Assembly (NCBI GenBank): GCA_018268875.1
Contig: JAFDVT010000366.1
Span: forward strand, 1-10,270
Direction of reading: 5' to 3'
DNA length: 10,270 bases
DNA from: Acidobacteriota bacterium
GTDB taxonomy: Bacteria > Acidobacteriota > Terriglobia > Bryobacterales > Bryobacteraceae
The notes under the pieces are model-generated. The model saw only the letters and a program-made list of their open reading frames with translations. It ran no database searches and was not told the origin of the DNA. Shown in pieces: positions 1-5,665 of the stretch (position 1 is its first letter; every line of letters starts with the position of its first letter). Both the position numbers and the translations under genes were made by a program.

Positions 1-843
1 ATCTACGCCAAGGGTTGGGTGTCGGCGCGAACCTTAGCGCGAGCGTATGAATACTTGCATTGGGCCGTGCCGGACATGGCCAAGCTTGTGTTCGAGAAGC
101 AGAAGCATTCGGTGTTGTATTCGCAAAAGTGCATTGTGCCTTCGCAACGGGTGAAAGGGGTGCTGCGCGAGTGTTACCCGCAGCGAGCCGACGATTTTGT
201 CGAGGTCGTGCCGTGGGGCTCGCTTACCGAAGCTGACCTGCCGGCGCCGGATACGACGGCCTTGCGCGAGGAGTTCCAGGTGGATTCGCCGGTGGTTCTG
301 ACGCTGAGCCGGATCTCGCCGGAAAAGGGCCAGGATCAGTTGTTGGAGGCGTTGCGCGGCTATCCGGATCCGCTGACGGTGTTCATCTGTGGCGACCCCG
401 CGTTCATGCAGGGACAGGCTCACATGGCGAGGCTGCGCGAACTCGCGCGGCAACTTCCCGCGCATGTCAAAGTGCATTTTCCGGGGCACGTGACGGGTGA
501 GCGCAAGCGGGGATTCTTTGCGCTGGCGGACTTGTACGTGTTCCCGTCGCGGCACGAAAGTTACGGGCTGACGTTGATGGAAGCGCTGGCGGCGGGGCTT
601 CCGGCCGTGTGTCTGGATCACGCTGGCGCGCGCGAAATCATGGACGATTCGTTTGGCAGGATCGTCGCGCGGGAACAGCTGGCGGGCACGATTCGAGGTC
701 TGCTGGCGGATGCGGCGTTACGCGGAAAGATGAGCGACGCGGCAAGACAGTTTGCGGCGGCCAATCCGTTTCGAAAAGCCGCCGCTCGCATCGCGGAGTT
801 GATTGTTACTTGTGACGTTCCAGGTAATCCAGCAACTGGCTGA
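1..843 (+). CDS. Glycosyltransferase, GT4/GT-B family (C-terminal part, 5' partial)
   Basis: The frame is open from base 1 (residues IYAKGW precede the GTG at 19), so the gene starts upstream and only the last 280 residues are seen. Residues 1-80 look like the end of a GT-B N-terminal domain, closing with the usual 'xxVVPWGS' linker. Residues about 95-265 form the nucleotide-sugar-binding Rossmann domain: 'LSRISPEKGQD' (Arg104 and Lys109 are the expected phosphate contacts), 'FICGDP', 'FPGHV', and the E-x7-E motif HESYGLTLMEAL with Glu186 and Glu194. Family knowledge makes this a retaining transferase moving a sugar from a nucleotide sugar, probably to a glycan, lipid or cell-surface acceptor. 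Donor and acceptor cannot be told. The last 12 or so residues lie beyond the conserved domain and are encoded opposite the end of the convergent M20 gene. The GTG at 19 is a less likely start because the domain would be truncated. Confidence 0.88.
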   Translation: MYAKGWVSARTLARAYEYLHWAVPDMAKLVFEKQKHSVLYSQKCIVPSQRVKGVLRECYPQRADDFVEVVPWGSLTEADLPAPDTTALREEFQVDSPVVLTLSRISPEKGQDQLLEALRGYPDPLTVFICGDPAFMQGQAHMARLRELARQLPAHVKVHFPGHVTGERKRGFFALADLYVFPSRHESYGLTLMEALAAGLPAVCLDHAGAREIMDDSFGRIVAREQLAGTIRGLLADAALRGKMSDAARQFAAANPFRKAAARIAELIVTCDVPGNPATG

Positions 844-2080
844 CGGCCATGCGGACGCCGGGCGACAGGATGTCCTCGTCGATGTTGAAGTCCGGCGTGT
901 GGTGTGCGGCGGTGATGCCCTTGGCTTCGTTGCTCGCGCCCAAAAACCAGAAAAAGCCCGGAATTTCGCGTTGAAAGTACGAAAAGTCCTCCGCGCCGGC
1001 CACCGGTTTGGTGACGATGACGTTGTCGCCTTCCAGGCGCTTCATCACGGGAATCGTTTCGTCATAAAGACCGGCCGGATTGGTGGTGAGAGGGTACGCG
1101 GGTTCGTGGAAGTCGATCGCATAGGACGCGCCGTTTGACGCGGTGCAGCCCTGTAACGTCTGCTTCATCATCGTGCGCACCGATTCGCGAACACCTTCGT
1201 TGAACGTGCGCAACGTGCCCTGCATCTTCACTTCGCCGGTGATGATGTTGTGGCGATTTCCACCGTGGATGGACCCGATGGTGAGCACCATGGGTTCCAG
1301 CGGATCGATGCGGCGGCTGCGAATGGCCTGCAGCGCGTTGATGCATTCGGCGGCGACGACGATGGTGTCGGTTCCCATGTGCGGGGTCGCGCCATGCACC
1401 TGCTTGCCTTTCAGCGTGATGTCGAACGTGTCGGCGGCGGCCATCAAAGGTCCGGACGCCACGCCGAACTTGCCCGCGGGTAACCACGTGGTGACGTGCA
1501 GGCCGAAAATCGCGGCGGGACGGGGGTTGTCCAACGCGCCTTCCTTGATCATCAACGAGGCGCCGCCCTCCTCGCCCTTGGGCGGACCTTCCTCCGCGGG
1601 CTGGAAGATGAACTTCACCGTGCCGGGGATGTCGGCGCGCATTTTGCTCAATATTTCCGCGGCTCCCAACGCAATTGTGATGTGCGCGTCGTGTCCACAG
1701 GCGTGATGTACGCCAGGGTTCTTCGACTTGTACGGCACCTTCAATTCGGAGATCACGGGCAGCGCATCCATGTCGGCGCGCCATGCTACGACAGGCCCGG
1801 GCTTGCCGCCTTTCAAGATGCCCACCACACCGGTTTTGGCGACGCCGGTCTTTACTTCGTCAAAGCCCAGCGCCTTGAGGCGAGCCGCAATCGCCTGCCC
1901 GGTGCGAACCTCGCGATTCGACAATTCGGGGTTCATGTGGAACTCGCGCCGCGTTTCGACGAGCGCGGGTTGCATGGCTTTGGCGGTTTCCGAAACCTTC
2001 TTTTCACGGGCGTTGGGACCAGGCTGTTGCGCCATCAACGTCAGGCAGGCGAGCAACGGCAAGGCGATCCGAATCTGCAT
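806..2080 (-). CDS. Exported M20-family amidohydrolase/peptidase (IAA-amino acid hydrolase / hippurate hydrolase type)
   Basis: A 424-residue protein, about the usual length for M20D amidohydrolases. It opens with a Sec signal peptide (MQIRIALPLLACLTLMAQQ, predicted cleavage at A17|Q18). The ATG at 2080 is chosen because it starts that signal; the in-frame extension to 2194 adds non-conserved residues and would run into the divergent cytochrome gene. Metal-site motifs are intact: RADMDALP (101-108), HACGHDAH (126-133, with Cys128 and His130), the EE pair 163-164, GLH (His195), and AAHHTPDF near the C terminus (His393/394). A dimerisation domain of the M20 type spans about 205-320. Relatives hydrolyse N-acyl or amide-linked amino acids using two metal ions; the substrate here is unknown. 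The signal peptide places it in the periplasm or outside the cell, whereas many relatives are cytoplasmic. No Shine-Dalgarno precedes the ATG. It is divergent from the cytochrome/PQQ operon. Confidence 0.9.
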   Translation of the reverse strand: MQIRIALPLLACLTLMAQQPGPNAREKKVSETAKAMQPALVETRREFHMNPELSNREVRTGQAIAARLKALGFDEVKTGVAKTGVVGILKGGKPGPVVAWRADMDALPVISELKVPYKSKNPGVHHACGHDAHITIALGAAEILSKMRADIPGTVKFIFQPAEEGPPKGEEGGASLMIKEGALDNPRPAAIFGLHVTTWLPAGKFGVASGPLMAAADTFDITLKGKQVHGATPHMGTDTIVVAAECINALQAIRSRRIDPLEPMVLTIGSIHGGNRHNIITGEVKMQGTLRTFNEGVRESVRTMMKQTLQGCTASNGASYAIDFHEPAYPLTTNPAGLYDETIPVMKRLEGDNVIVTKPVAGAEDFSYFQREIPGFFWFLGASNEAKGITAAHHTPDFNIDEDILSPGVRMAVSQLLDYLERHK

Positions 2081-2087
2081 GGAAACG

Positions 2088-2096
2088 ACGATAGCA
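2088..2096 (-). promoter_or_regulatory. Extended -10 element for the M20 gene (leaderless)
   Basis: Read on the minus strand the site is TGCTATCGT, matching the extended -10 pattern TGnTAnnnT. The -10 hexamer (TATCGT, 2093-2088) ends 7 nt before the ATG at 2080, so transcription would begin at or within a base of the start codon. No Shine-Dalgarno sequence is present, which agrees with a leaderless message. No convincing -35 was found. The assignment rests on pattern only. Confidence 0.4.
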
Positions 2097-2110
2097 TGCA
2101 CCCCGAGTTG

Positions 2111-2119
2111 TGATAGCTT
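2111..2119 (+). promoter_or_regulatory. Extended -10 element for the cytochrome/PQQ dehydrogenase operon (leaderless)
   Basis: The site reads TGATAGCTT, again TGnTAnnnT, with the -10 hexamer TAGCTT at 2114-2119 and 8 nt to the ATG at 2128. No Shine-Dalgarno lies between it and the start. The placement predicts a transcript starting at about the A of the ATG. It faces the equivalent element of the M20 gene across 14 bp. No clear -35 is visible. Confidence 0.4.
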
Positions 2120-2127
2120 GTCATCCA

Positions 2128-2949
2128 ATGAAGTTCCTTGTGCTCTTCGCCTGTGGGCTGAGTCTGTTCGCGCAGCAGCCTCCCGCGGCAGCAAAACCGG
2201 TTGTACGACGCCCCGCTAGCGCGTTTCCCGAACGGGCTCCCGCCGATCCCGCCAAGGTCGAACGAGGCAAGGCGATTTACGGCGTGAACTGTACGTTCTG
2301 CCATGGCGCCGACGCGCGAGGCGGTTCCGGCGGAACGAACCTGATTCGCGCCTCGATTGTGCTGAGCGACAAGGACGGCGAACTCATCCATACGGTCTTG
2401 AAGGAAGGCCGCGAGGGGATGCCGAAGTTCAACTTTTCGGCGGAGCAGGCGTCCGATATCGCGGCGTTTATTCACAGTTTTAAAGTCGGCGGGTACGACG
2501 TGTCGCGCATGACGCCACCGTCGATCGTCACTGGCGATGCGAAGCAGGGCGAAGCGTATTTCCAGCAAACCTGCGCCAAATGCCATTCGGTGACCGGTGA
2601 TTTGAAAGCCATCGGGTCCCGCATTGACGATGCCAAGTTGCTGCAGCAAACCTGGCTGATGCCGGGTTCGGGCGGCGCTCGCGCGGCAACGCTGGGGTTG
2701 AAAGTTCCACCCGTGACGGTGGACATCACGACGGCCGATGGCAAGAAGCTTGGCGGCCGCCTGGAACGCGTGGACGACTTTCTGGTGTCGTGGTTCGACG
2801 CGAACAACGTGCGGCATACGATGACGCGCGACGGCGACCATCCCAAGGTCGTGATCAACGAGCCTCTGGCCCCGCACAAGGCGCTGCTGCGAACCTATCG
2901 CGACGAAGACATCCATAACCTGACTGCCTATCTGGTGACCGTCAAATGA
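2128..2949 (+). CDS. Secreted di-haem cytochrome c with C-terminal beta-type domain
   Basis: A 273-residue exported electron carrier. A Sec signal peptide occupies residues 1-15 (MKFLVLFACGLSLFA|QQ), which fixes the ATG at 2128 over an in-frame GTG at 2110. The first class I haem site is CTFCH (Cys55, Cys58, His59), with Met98 in 'EGMPKFNFSAEQ' as the likely distal ligand. The second is CAKCH (Cys149, Cys152, His153), with Met178 in 'TWLMPG' a possible ligand. Residues about 185-273 hold no haem motif and look beta-rich ('VTVDITTADGKKLGGRLERV'), ending in 'YRDEDIHNLTAYLVTVK', a module I associate with cytochromes encoded beside Acidobacterial quinoproteins (recollection, not checked). Its stop overlaps the dehydrogenase start by 4 bp (ATGA), so the two are probably translated together. 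The inferred role is to take electrons from the PQQ enzyme and pass them to the respiratory chain. Confidence 0.9.
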   Translation: MKFLVLFACGLSLFAQQPPAAAKPVVRRPASAFPERAPADPAKVERGKAIYGVNCTFCHGADARGGSGGTNLIRASIVLSDKDGELIHTVLKEGREGMPKFNFSAEQASDIAAFIHSFKVGGYDVSRMTPPSIVTGDAKQGEAYFQQTCAKCHSVTGDLKAIGSRIDDAKLLQQTWLMPGSGGARAATLGLKVPPVTVDITTADGKKLGGRLERVDDFLVSWFDANNVRHTMTRDGDHPKVVINEPLAPHKALLRTYRDEDIHNLTAYLVTVK

Positions 2950-4625
2950 CCTCCTTTCTGCTGATTTCCGCCTTGTTGTATCAGGCTCAGGCGCTCGATC
3001 CCGCGACGCTCACCAAGCCTCTTTCGGACGCGTGGCCGACTTATTCGGGCGACTATTCGGGGCAGCGCTACAGCCGCCTGAAAGAGATCAACACTTCGAA
3101 TGTGAAGGGTCTGTCGATGGCGTGGACGACACGCGTTACGACGGGTCCTGGAGCGCCTGCGGGCGCGTCTGGCTTTGGTGGTGGTGGACGGTTCGGTCCT
3201 CCGCCGATTCCCACGATCGTCGGAGGGGAAGGTTCCGGCGACCTTGGCGGCACGGGTGCGGCCAACATTCGCGCGTCGATCCTGCAGGTGGAAGGCAAGC
3301 TGTATTTGTCGACGCCCGATAACGCGTGGGCCGTCGATGCTCGCGACGGGCGCGTGCTTTGGCATTACTACTGGAAGACCAAGGGCGGGACGCATATCGG
3401 TAATCGAGGTCTTGGCATGTGGGGCAAGTGGCTTTACATGGAGACGCCCGACGACTATCTGGTGTGCATCGATTCCGAAACCGGCAAGGAGAAATGGCAC
3501 AAGCAGATCGCCGATTTCGACCGCCAGTATTTTTCGACGATGGCGCCGATTGTGATCGGCAACCACATCATCATCGGCACGGGTAACGATCTGGACGCGC
3601 CCGGTTATGTGCAGGCGCGCGATCCGGAAACGGGCGACGTGCAATGGACCTGGTACACGGTGCCGCAGAAGAAAGGCGACCCGGGTCTTGAGACGTGGGG
3701 GACGCTCGAAGGCGCGAGGCTGGGCGCCGGCAACGTTTGGATACCCGGTTCCTACGACCCGGAAACCAAGCTGTATATCTTTGGCACGGGCAATCCTTCG
3801 CCGTCGTACACGAACCCGAAGTCGCGCGATGGAGACAATCTGTACACGTGTTCGCTGGTGGCGTTGAACGTGGAAACCGGCAAAATGGCGTGGTATTTCC
3901 AGTTGAATCCGCACGACACGCATGACTGGGATTCGAGCGAAACTCCGATTCTTGTAGACGGCGAGTTCAAGGGCAAGGCTCGCAAAATGGCGCTGCATGC
4001 GGATCGCAACGGGTACTTTTATGTCGTCGATCGCGTGACGGGCGAGCACCTGTTGACCAGCAAGTTTTCAGACACCGTCAACTGGGTGAAAGAGATCAAC
4101 GCCAAGGGACAGACGATTCGGGATCCGAAGAAGGATTCGCTGGTGCCCGGTTCGCTGGTGTCGCCGAACAACTACGGCGCGACCAACTGGCCGCCGGCCG
4201 CGTACTCACCGGATACCGGCCTGTTTTATGTGCCGCAAAGCGATACGTACGCGATGTACTATCTGACGGAAACCGATCCTCGCGGAGCGATGGGGTTGGG
4301 CGGCAAGGACGAGCAGTTCGTAGCGTCGATGGGTACGTATCTGACGGCGATCGACTACAAGACCGGCAAGATCGCGTGGCGGCATAAGCATGCGTCATTA
4401 GGCGGGTTCGGCGCGGGGAACGGGGTTCTGACGACGGCGGGAGGCCTTGTGTTTGCCGGAGACGTCAGTGGAAATTTGATCGCCTATGAAGCGGCGAAGG
4501 GCAAGATCCTGTGGCACGCGCGGTTGGGCAATGTGTCGAACGCGCCGCAGACGTACACGCTGGACGGCAAGCAGTACTTGCTGGTGGCCGCCGGCGATGC
4601 GCTGTACTCGTTTTACTTGCAATAA
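2946..4625 (+). CDS. Secreted PQQ-dependent dehydrogenase, methanol/ethanol dehydrogenase family, lanthanide-type signature
   Basis: A 559-residue quinoprotein with the eight-bladed propeller pattern of repeated Trp-containing motifs (for example 'RDGRVLWHYYW', 'ETGKEKWHKQ', 'ETGDVQWTWY', 'ETGKMAWYFQ', 'KTGKIAWRHK', 'AKGKILWHAR'). The N-terminal family signature is 'WPTYSGDYSGQRYSRLKEIN' (30-49). 'GTGNPSP' supplies the metal ligand Asn283. 'PHDTHDWDS' aligns without gaps to PHDEWDxDG of known enzymes, giving catalytic Asp327 and an extra Asp329 at +2, the residue typical of lanthanide-dependent XoxF/PedH enzymes. The vicinal Cys-Cys before 'NRG' is absent (Gly148-Thr149), and the metal-ligand Glu is replaced by an Asp-containing stretch (213-220, GNDLDAPG). 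A Gly/Pro-rich insert lies at 74-103. There is no C-terminal haem domain, so the cytochrome encoded just upstream is the likely acceptor. The short signal peptide (1-16) lacks N-terminal Lys/Arg. The substrate is probably an alcohol but is not determinable. Confidence 0.9.
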   Translation: MTSFLLISALLYQAQALDPATLTKPLSDAWPTYSGDYSGQRYSRLKEINTSNVKGLSMAWTTRVTTGPGAPAGASGFGGGGRFGPPPIPTIVGGEGSGDLGGTGAANIRASILQVEGKLYLSTPDNAWAVDARDGRVLWHYYWKTKGGTHIGNRGLGMWGKWLYMETPDDYLVCIDSETGKEKWHKQIADFDRQYFSTMAPIVIGNHIIIGTGNDLDAPGYVQARDPETGDVQWTWYTVPQKKGDPGLETWGTLEGARLGAGNVWIPGSYDPETKLYIFGTGNPSPSYTNPKSRDGDNLYTCSLVALNVETGKMAWYFQLNPHDTHDWDSSETPILVDGEFKGKARKMALHADRNGYFYVVDRVTGEHLLTSKFSDTVNWVKEINAKGQTIRDPKKDSLVPGSLVSPNNYGATNWPPAAYSPDTGLFYVPQSDTYAMYYLTETDPRGAMGLGGKDEQFVASMGTYLTAIDYKTGKIAWRHKHASLGGFGAGNGVLTTAGGLVFAGDVSGNLIAYEAAKGKILWHARLGNVSNAPQTYTLDGKQYLLVAAGDALYSFYLQ

Positions 4626-4651
4626 GCGCGATGTCGTTGCATGACGGAGTC

Positions 4652-4668
4652 TTTCACTATTACTGAAA
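4652..4668. promoter_or_regulatory. Imperfect palindrome overlapping the -35 region upstream of the Tudor-like gene (possible operator)
   Basis: The 17-bp sequence TTTCACTATTACTGAAA is symmetric at 14 of 17 positions: TTTCA and TGAAA arms plus the inner TA/TA pair, with one C/C mismatch and a central base. It sits 11 bp upstream of a perfect TATAAT, covering about -40 to -24, where a repressor would block RNA polymerase. It does not resemble the E. coli PurR box or the Bacillus PurBox. The regulator is unknown, and chance in this AT-rich gap cannot be excluded. Confidence 0.3.
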
Positions 4669-4679
4669 CATGAAGGCGC

Positions 4680-4685
4680 TATAAT
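4680..4685 (+). promoter_or_regulatory. Promoter -10 hexamer (TATAAT) for the Tudor-like/purQL transcript
   Basis: A perfect consensus TATAAT lies in the only AT-rich stretch of this GC-rich window, 24 bp before the ATG at 4709. The expected start of transcription is near 4692. No good -35 at 16-18 bp spacing is present (CTATTA at 4657-4662), which may mean activator dependence. No terminator is seen between the downstream gene and purQ, so this promoter probably also drives purQ and purL. Confidence 0.5.
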
Positions 4686-4691
4686 AGGGAC

Positions 4692-4697
4692 AGAGGA
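4692..4697 (+). promoter_or_regulatory. Ribosome binding site of the Tudor-like gene
   Basis: AGAGGA precedes the ATG at 4709 with an 11-nt gap. It is the clearest Shine-Dalgarno in the window and supports this start codon for the short gene. It lies almost at the predicted transcript 5' end. Confidence 0.45.
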
Positions 4698-4708
4698 TAC
4701 TCCCAAAA

Positions 4709-4963
4709 ATGGCTTTTAAACCGCCTTTTGCCGCAGGCGCTCAGGTGGAGCACCCCAAGTTTGGCTTGGGTTCTGTGTCATCCTGCACCGAAGAGCATAT
4801 CGTCATCAAGTTCGACGAACAGGGCGAAAAGAAGTTCGTGCTGAGCATTGTGCTGCCGAATCTGAAGAAGAGCGATCGTACGCCTCCTTCGGAAAAGAAG
4901 CGCAAGACCACCAAAAAAGCTGCCGCCGCCGCTGCCGCTGAGGCCGCCGCGGCCGCGCAATAA
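4709..4963 (+). CDS. Small UvrD/PcrA C-terminal Tudor-like (DUF3553-type) protein with Lys/Ala-rich tail
   Basis: An 84-residue protein without signal peptide or membrane segment. Residues about 10-54 match the pattern 'G..V.H..FG.G.V.....d.i.v.Fd..GeKkf.l....L', as in GAQVEHPKFGLGSV and FDEQGEKKFVL. This is the small beta-barrel found at the C terminus of UvrD/PcrA helicases and also as stand-alone proteins; in helicases it contacts RNA polymerase. Residues 53-70 are strongly basic (KKSDRTPPSEKKRKTTKK), followed by an Ala-rich tail to the end (71-84), a composition like histone H1-like nucleic-acid-binding tails. Start support comes from the AGAGGA and TATAAT upstream. Only 12 bp separate it from purQ, so they are probably co-transcribed. 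It occupies the place often held by purS but shows no PurS similarity. The function (nucleic acid or RNA polymerase binding) is inferred. Confidence 0.75.
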   Translation: MAFKPPFAAGAQVEHPKFGLGSVSSCTEEHIVIKFDEQGEKKFVLSIVLPNLKKSDRTPPSEKKRKTTKKAAAAAAAEAAAAAQ

Positions 4964-4975
4964 TAAGTCGCGGCC

Positions 4976-5665
4976 ATGAAATTCGGCGTTGTTGTTTTCC
5001 CCGGTTCCAATTGCGATCATGACGCGTTCTACGCCGCCTCGGCGAACGCGGGCCAGCAGGCCGAATACATTTGGCATGATTCGCCGTCCATCGCGAACGA
5101 TATCGACTGCGTGATCCTGCCCGGCGGGTTTTCCTACGGCGACTATCTCCGTTGCGGCGCGATCGCCAAATTTTCGCCCGTGATGGCCGCGATCAAGAAG
5201 TTCGCCTCGGCCGGCGGGCCTGTGCTCGGCGTCTGCAACGGGTTTCAGATCCTGACGGAAAGCGGCTTGCTGCCCGGCGCGCTGCTGCGCAATACGCAGC
5301 TTTCTTTTGTCTGTAAGAACGTACGGCTGCAGGTGGCCACCACCGATTCGCCGTTTACCTGCGAGATGACCAAAGGTTCCACGGTTACCTTTCCGGTGGC
5401 GCATGGCGAGGGTTGCTACACGGCCGACCAACGCACGCTCGACCAGTTGGAAGCCGAGGATCGCATCGCCTTCCGTTACCTTGACAATCCCAACGGCTCG
5501 GCCCGCAATATCGCGGGAATCCTGAGCGAAGGCCGCAATGTTCTTGGCATGATGCCGCATCCGGAACGCGTTTGCGATCCGCTGATGGGCTCTGTCGAAG
5601 GTTTGGCGCTGTTCCAATCGTTGATCGCTTCGGTTCCCGCACTTTCGTCTTCCTCTTCGAAATAA
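4976..5665 (+). CDS. purQ: Phosphoribosylformylglycinamidine synthase, glutaminase subunit PurQ
   Basis: A 229-residue class I glutamine amidotransferase, the normal length for PurQ. It releases ammonia from glutamine and passes it to PurL, which converts FGAR to FGAM in the fourth step of purine synthesis in the cytoplasm. The N terminus 'KFGVVVFPGSNCDHD' and 'LPGGFSYGDYLRCGAIAKFSP' are PurQ signatures. The nucleophile elbow is GVCNGFQ with Cys87, and the catalytic pair is His195 and Glu197 in MMPHPERV. The C terminus ends in a short serine run. The ATG at 4976 has no obvious Shine-Dalgarno and lies 12 bp after the stop of the Tudor-like gene. Its stop shares one base with the purL start (TAATG), which suggests translational coupling. 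No purS is seen in the window, although this subunit type normally needs PurS. Confidence 0.96.
   Translation: MKFGVVVFPGSNCDHDAFYAASANAGQQAEYIWHDSPSIANDIDCVILPGGFSYGDYLRCGAIAKFSPVMAAIKKFASAGGPVLGVCNGFQILTESGLLPGALLRNTQLSFVCKNVRLQVATTDSPFTCEMTKGSTVTFPVAHGEGCYTADQRTLDQLEAEDRIAFRYLDNPNGSARNIAGILSEGRNVLGMMPHPERVCDPLMGSVEGLALFQSLIASVPALSSSSSK

Noticed and set aside
2134..2160. Lipoprotein signal at Cys9 of the cytochrome
   Set aside because: The sequence before the Cys (LFAC) does not fit a good lipobox and the hydrophobic stretch before it is too short; cleavage at A15 fits better.
2081..2194. N-terminal extension of the M20 gene to a start at 2194
   Set aside because: The extra 38 residues are not conserved-looking, would hide a normal signal peptide, and overlap the divergent cytochrome gene.
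2928..4049. A 373-codon minus-strand frame opposite the PQQ dehydrogenase
   Set aside because: Its composition is Arg/His/Val-rich with no family motif, and the plus-strand gene is well conserved; it is a shadow frame.
4626..4708. Riboswitch (for example a purine or PRPP sensor) upstream of the purQL transcript
   Set aside because: The predicted leader is only about 17 nt and the whole gap is 83 bp, too short for a known purine-family aptamer, and no conserved core is seen.
4915..4963. GCC/GCG tract as a simple-sequence repeat or mobile-element scar
   Set aside because: It is in frame, encodes an Ala-rich tail with mixed Ala codons and an interrupting Glu, and has no flanking duplication.
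5572..5664. Longer purL beginning inside purQ
   Set aside because: The ATG at 5665 gives the standard PurL N terminus and a typical TAATG coupling with purQ.
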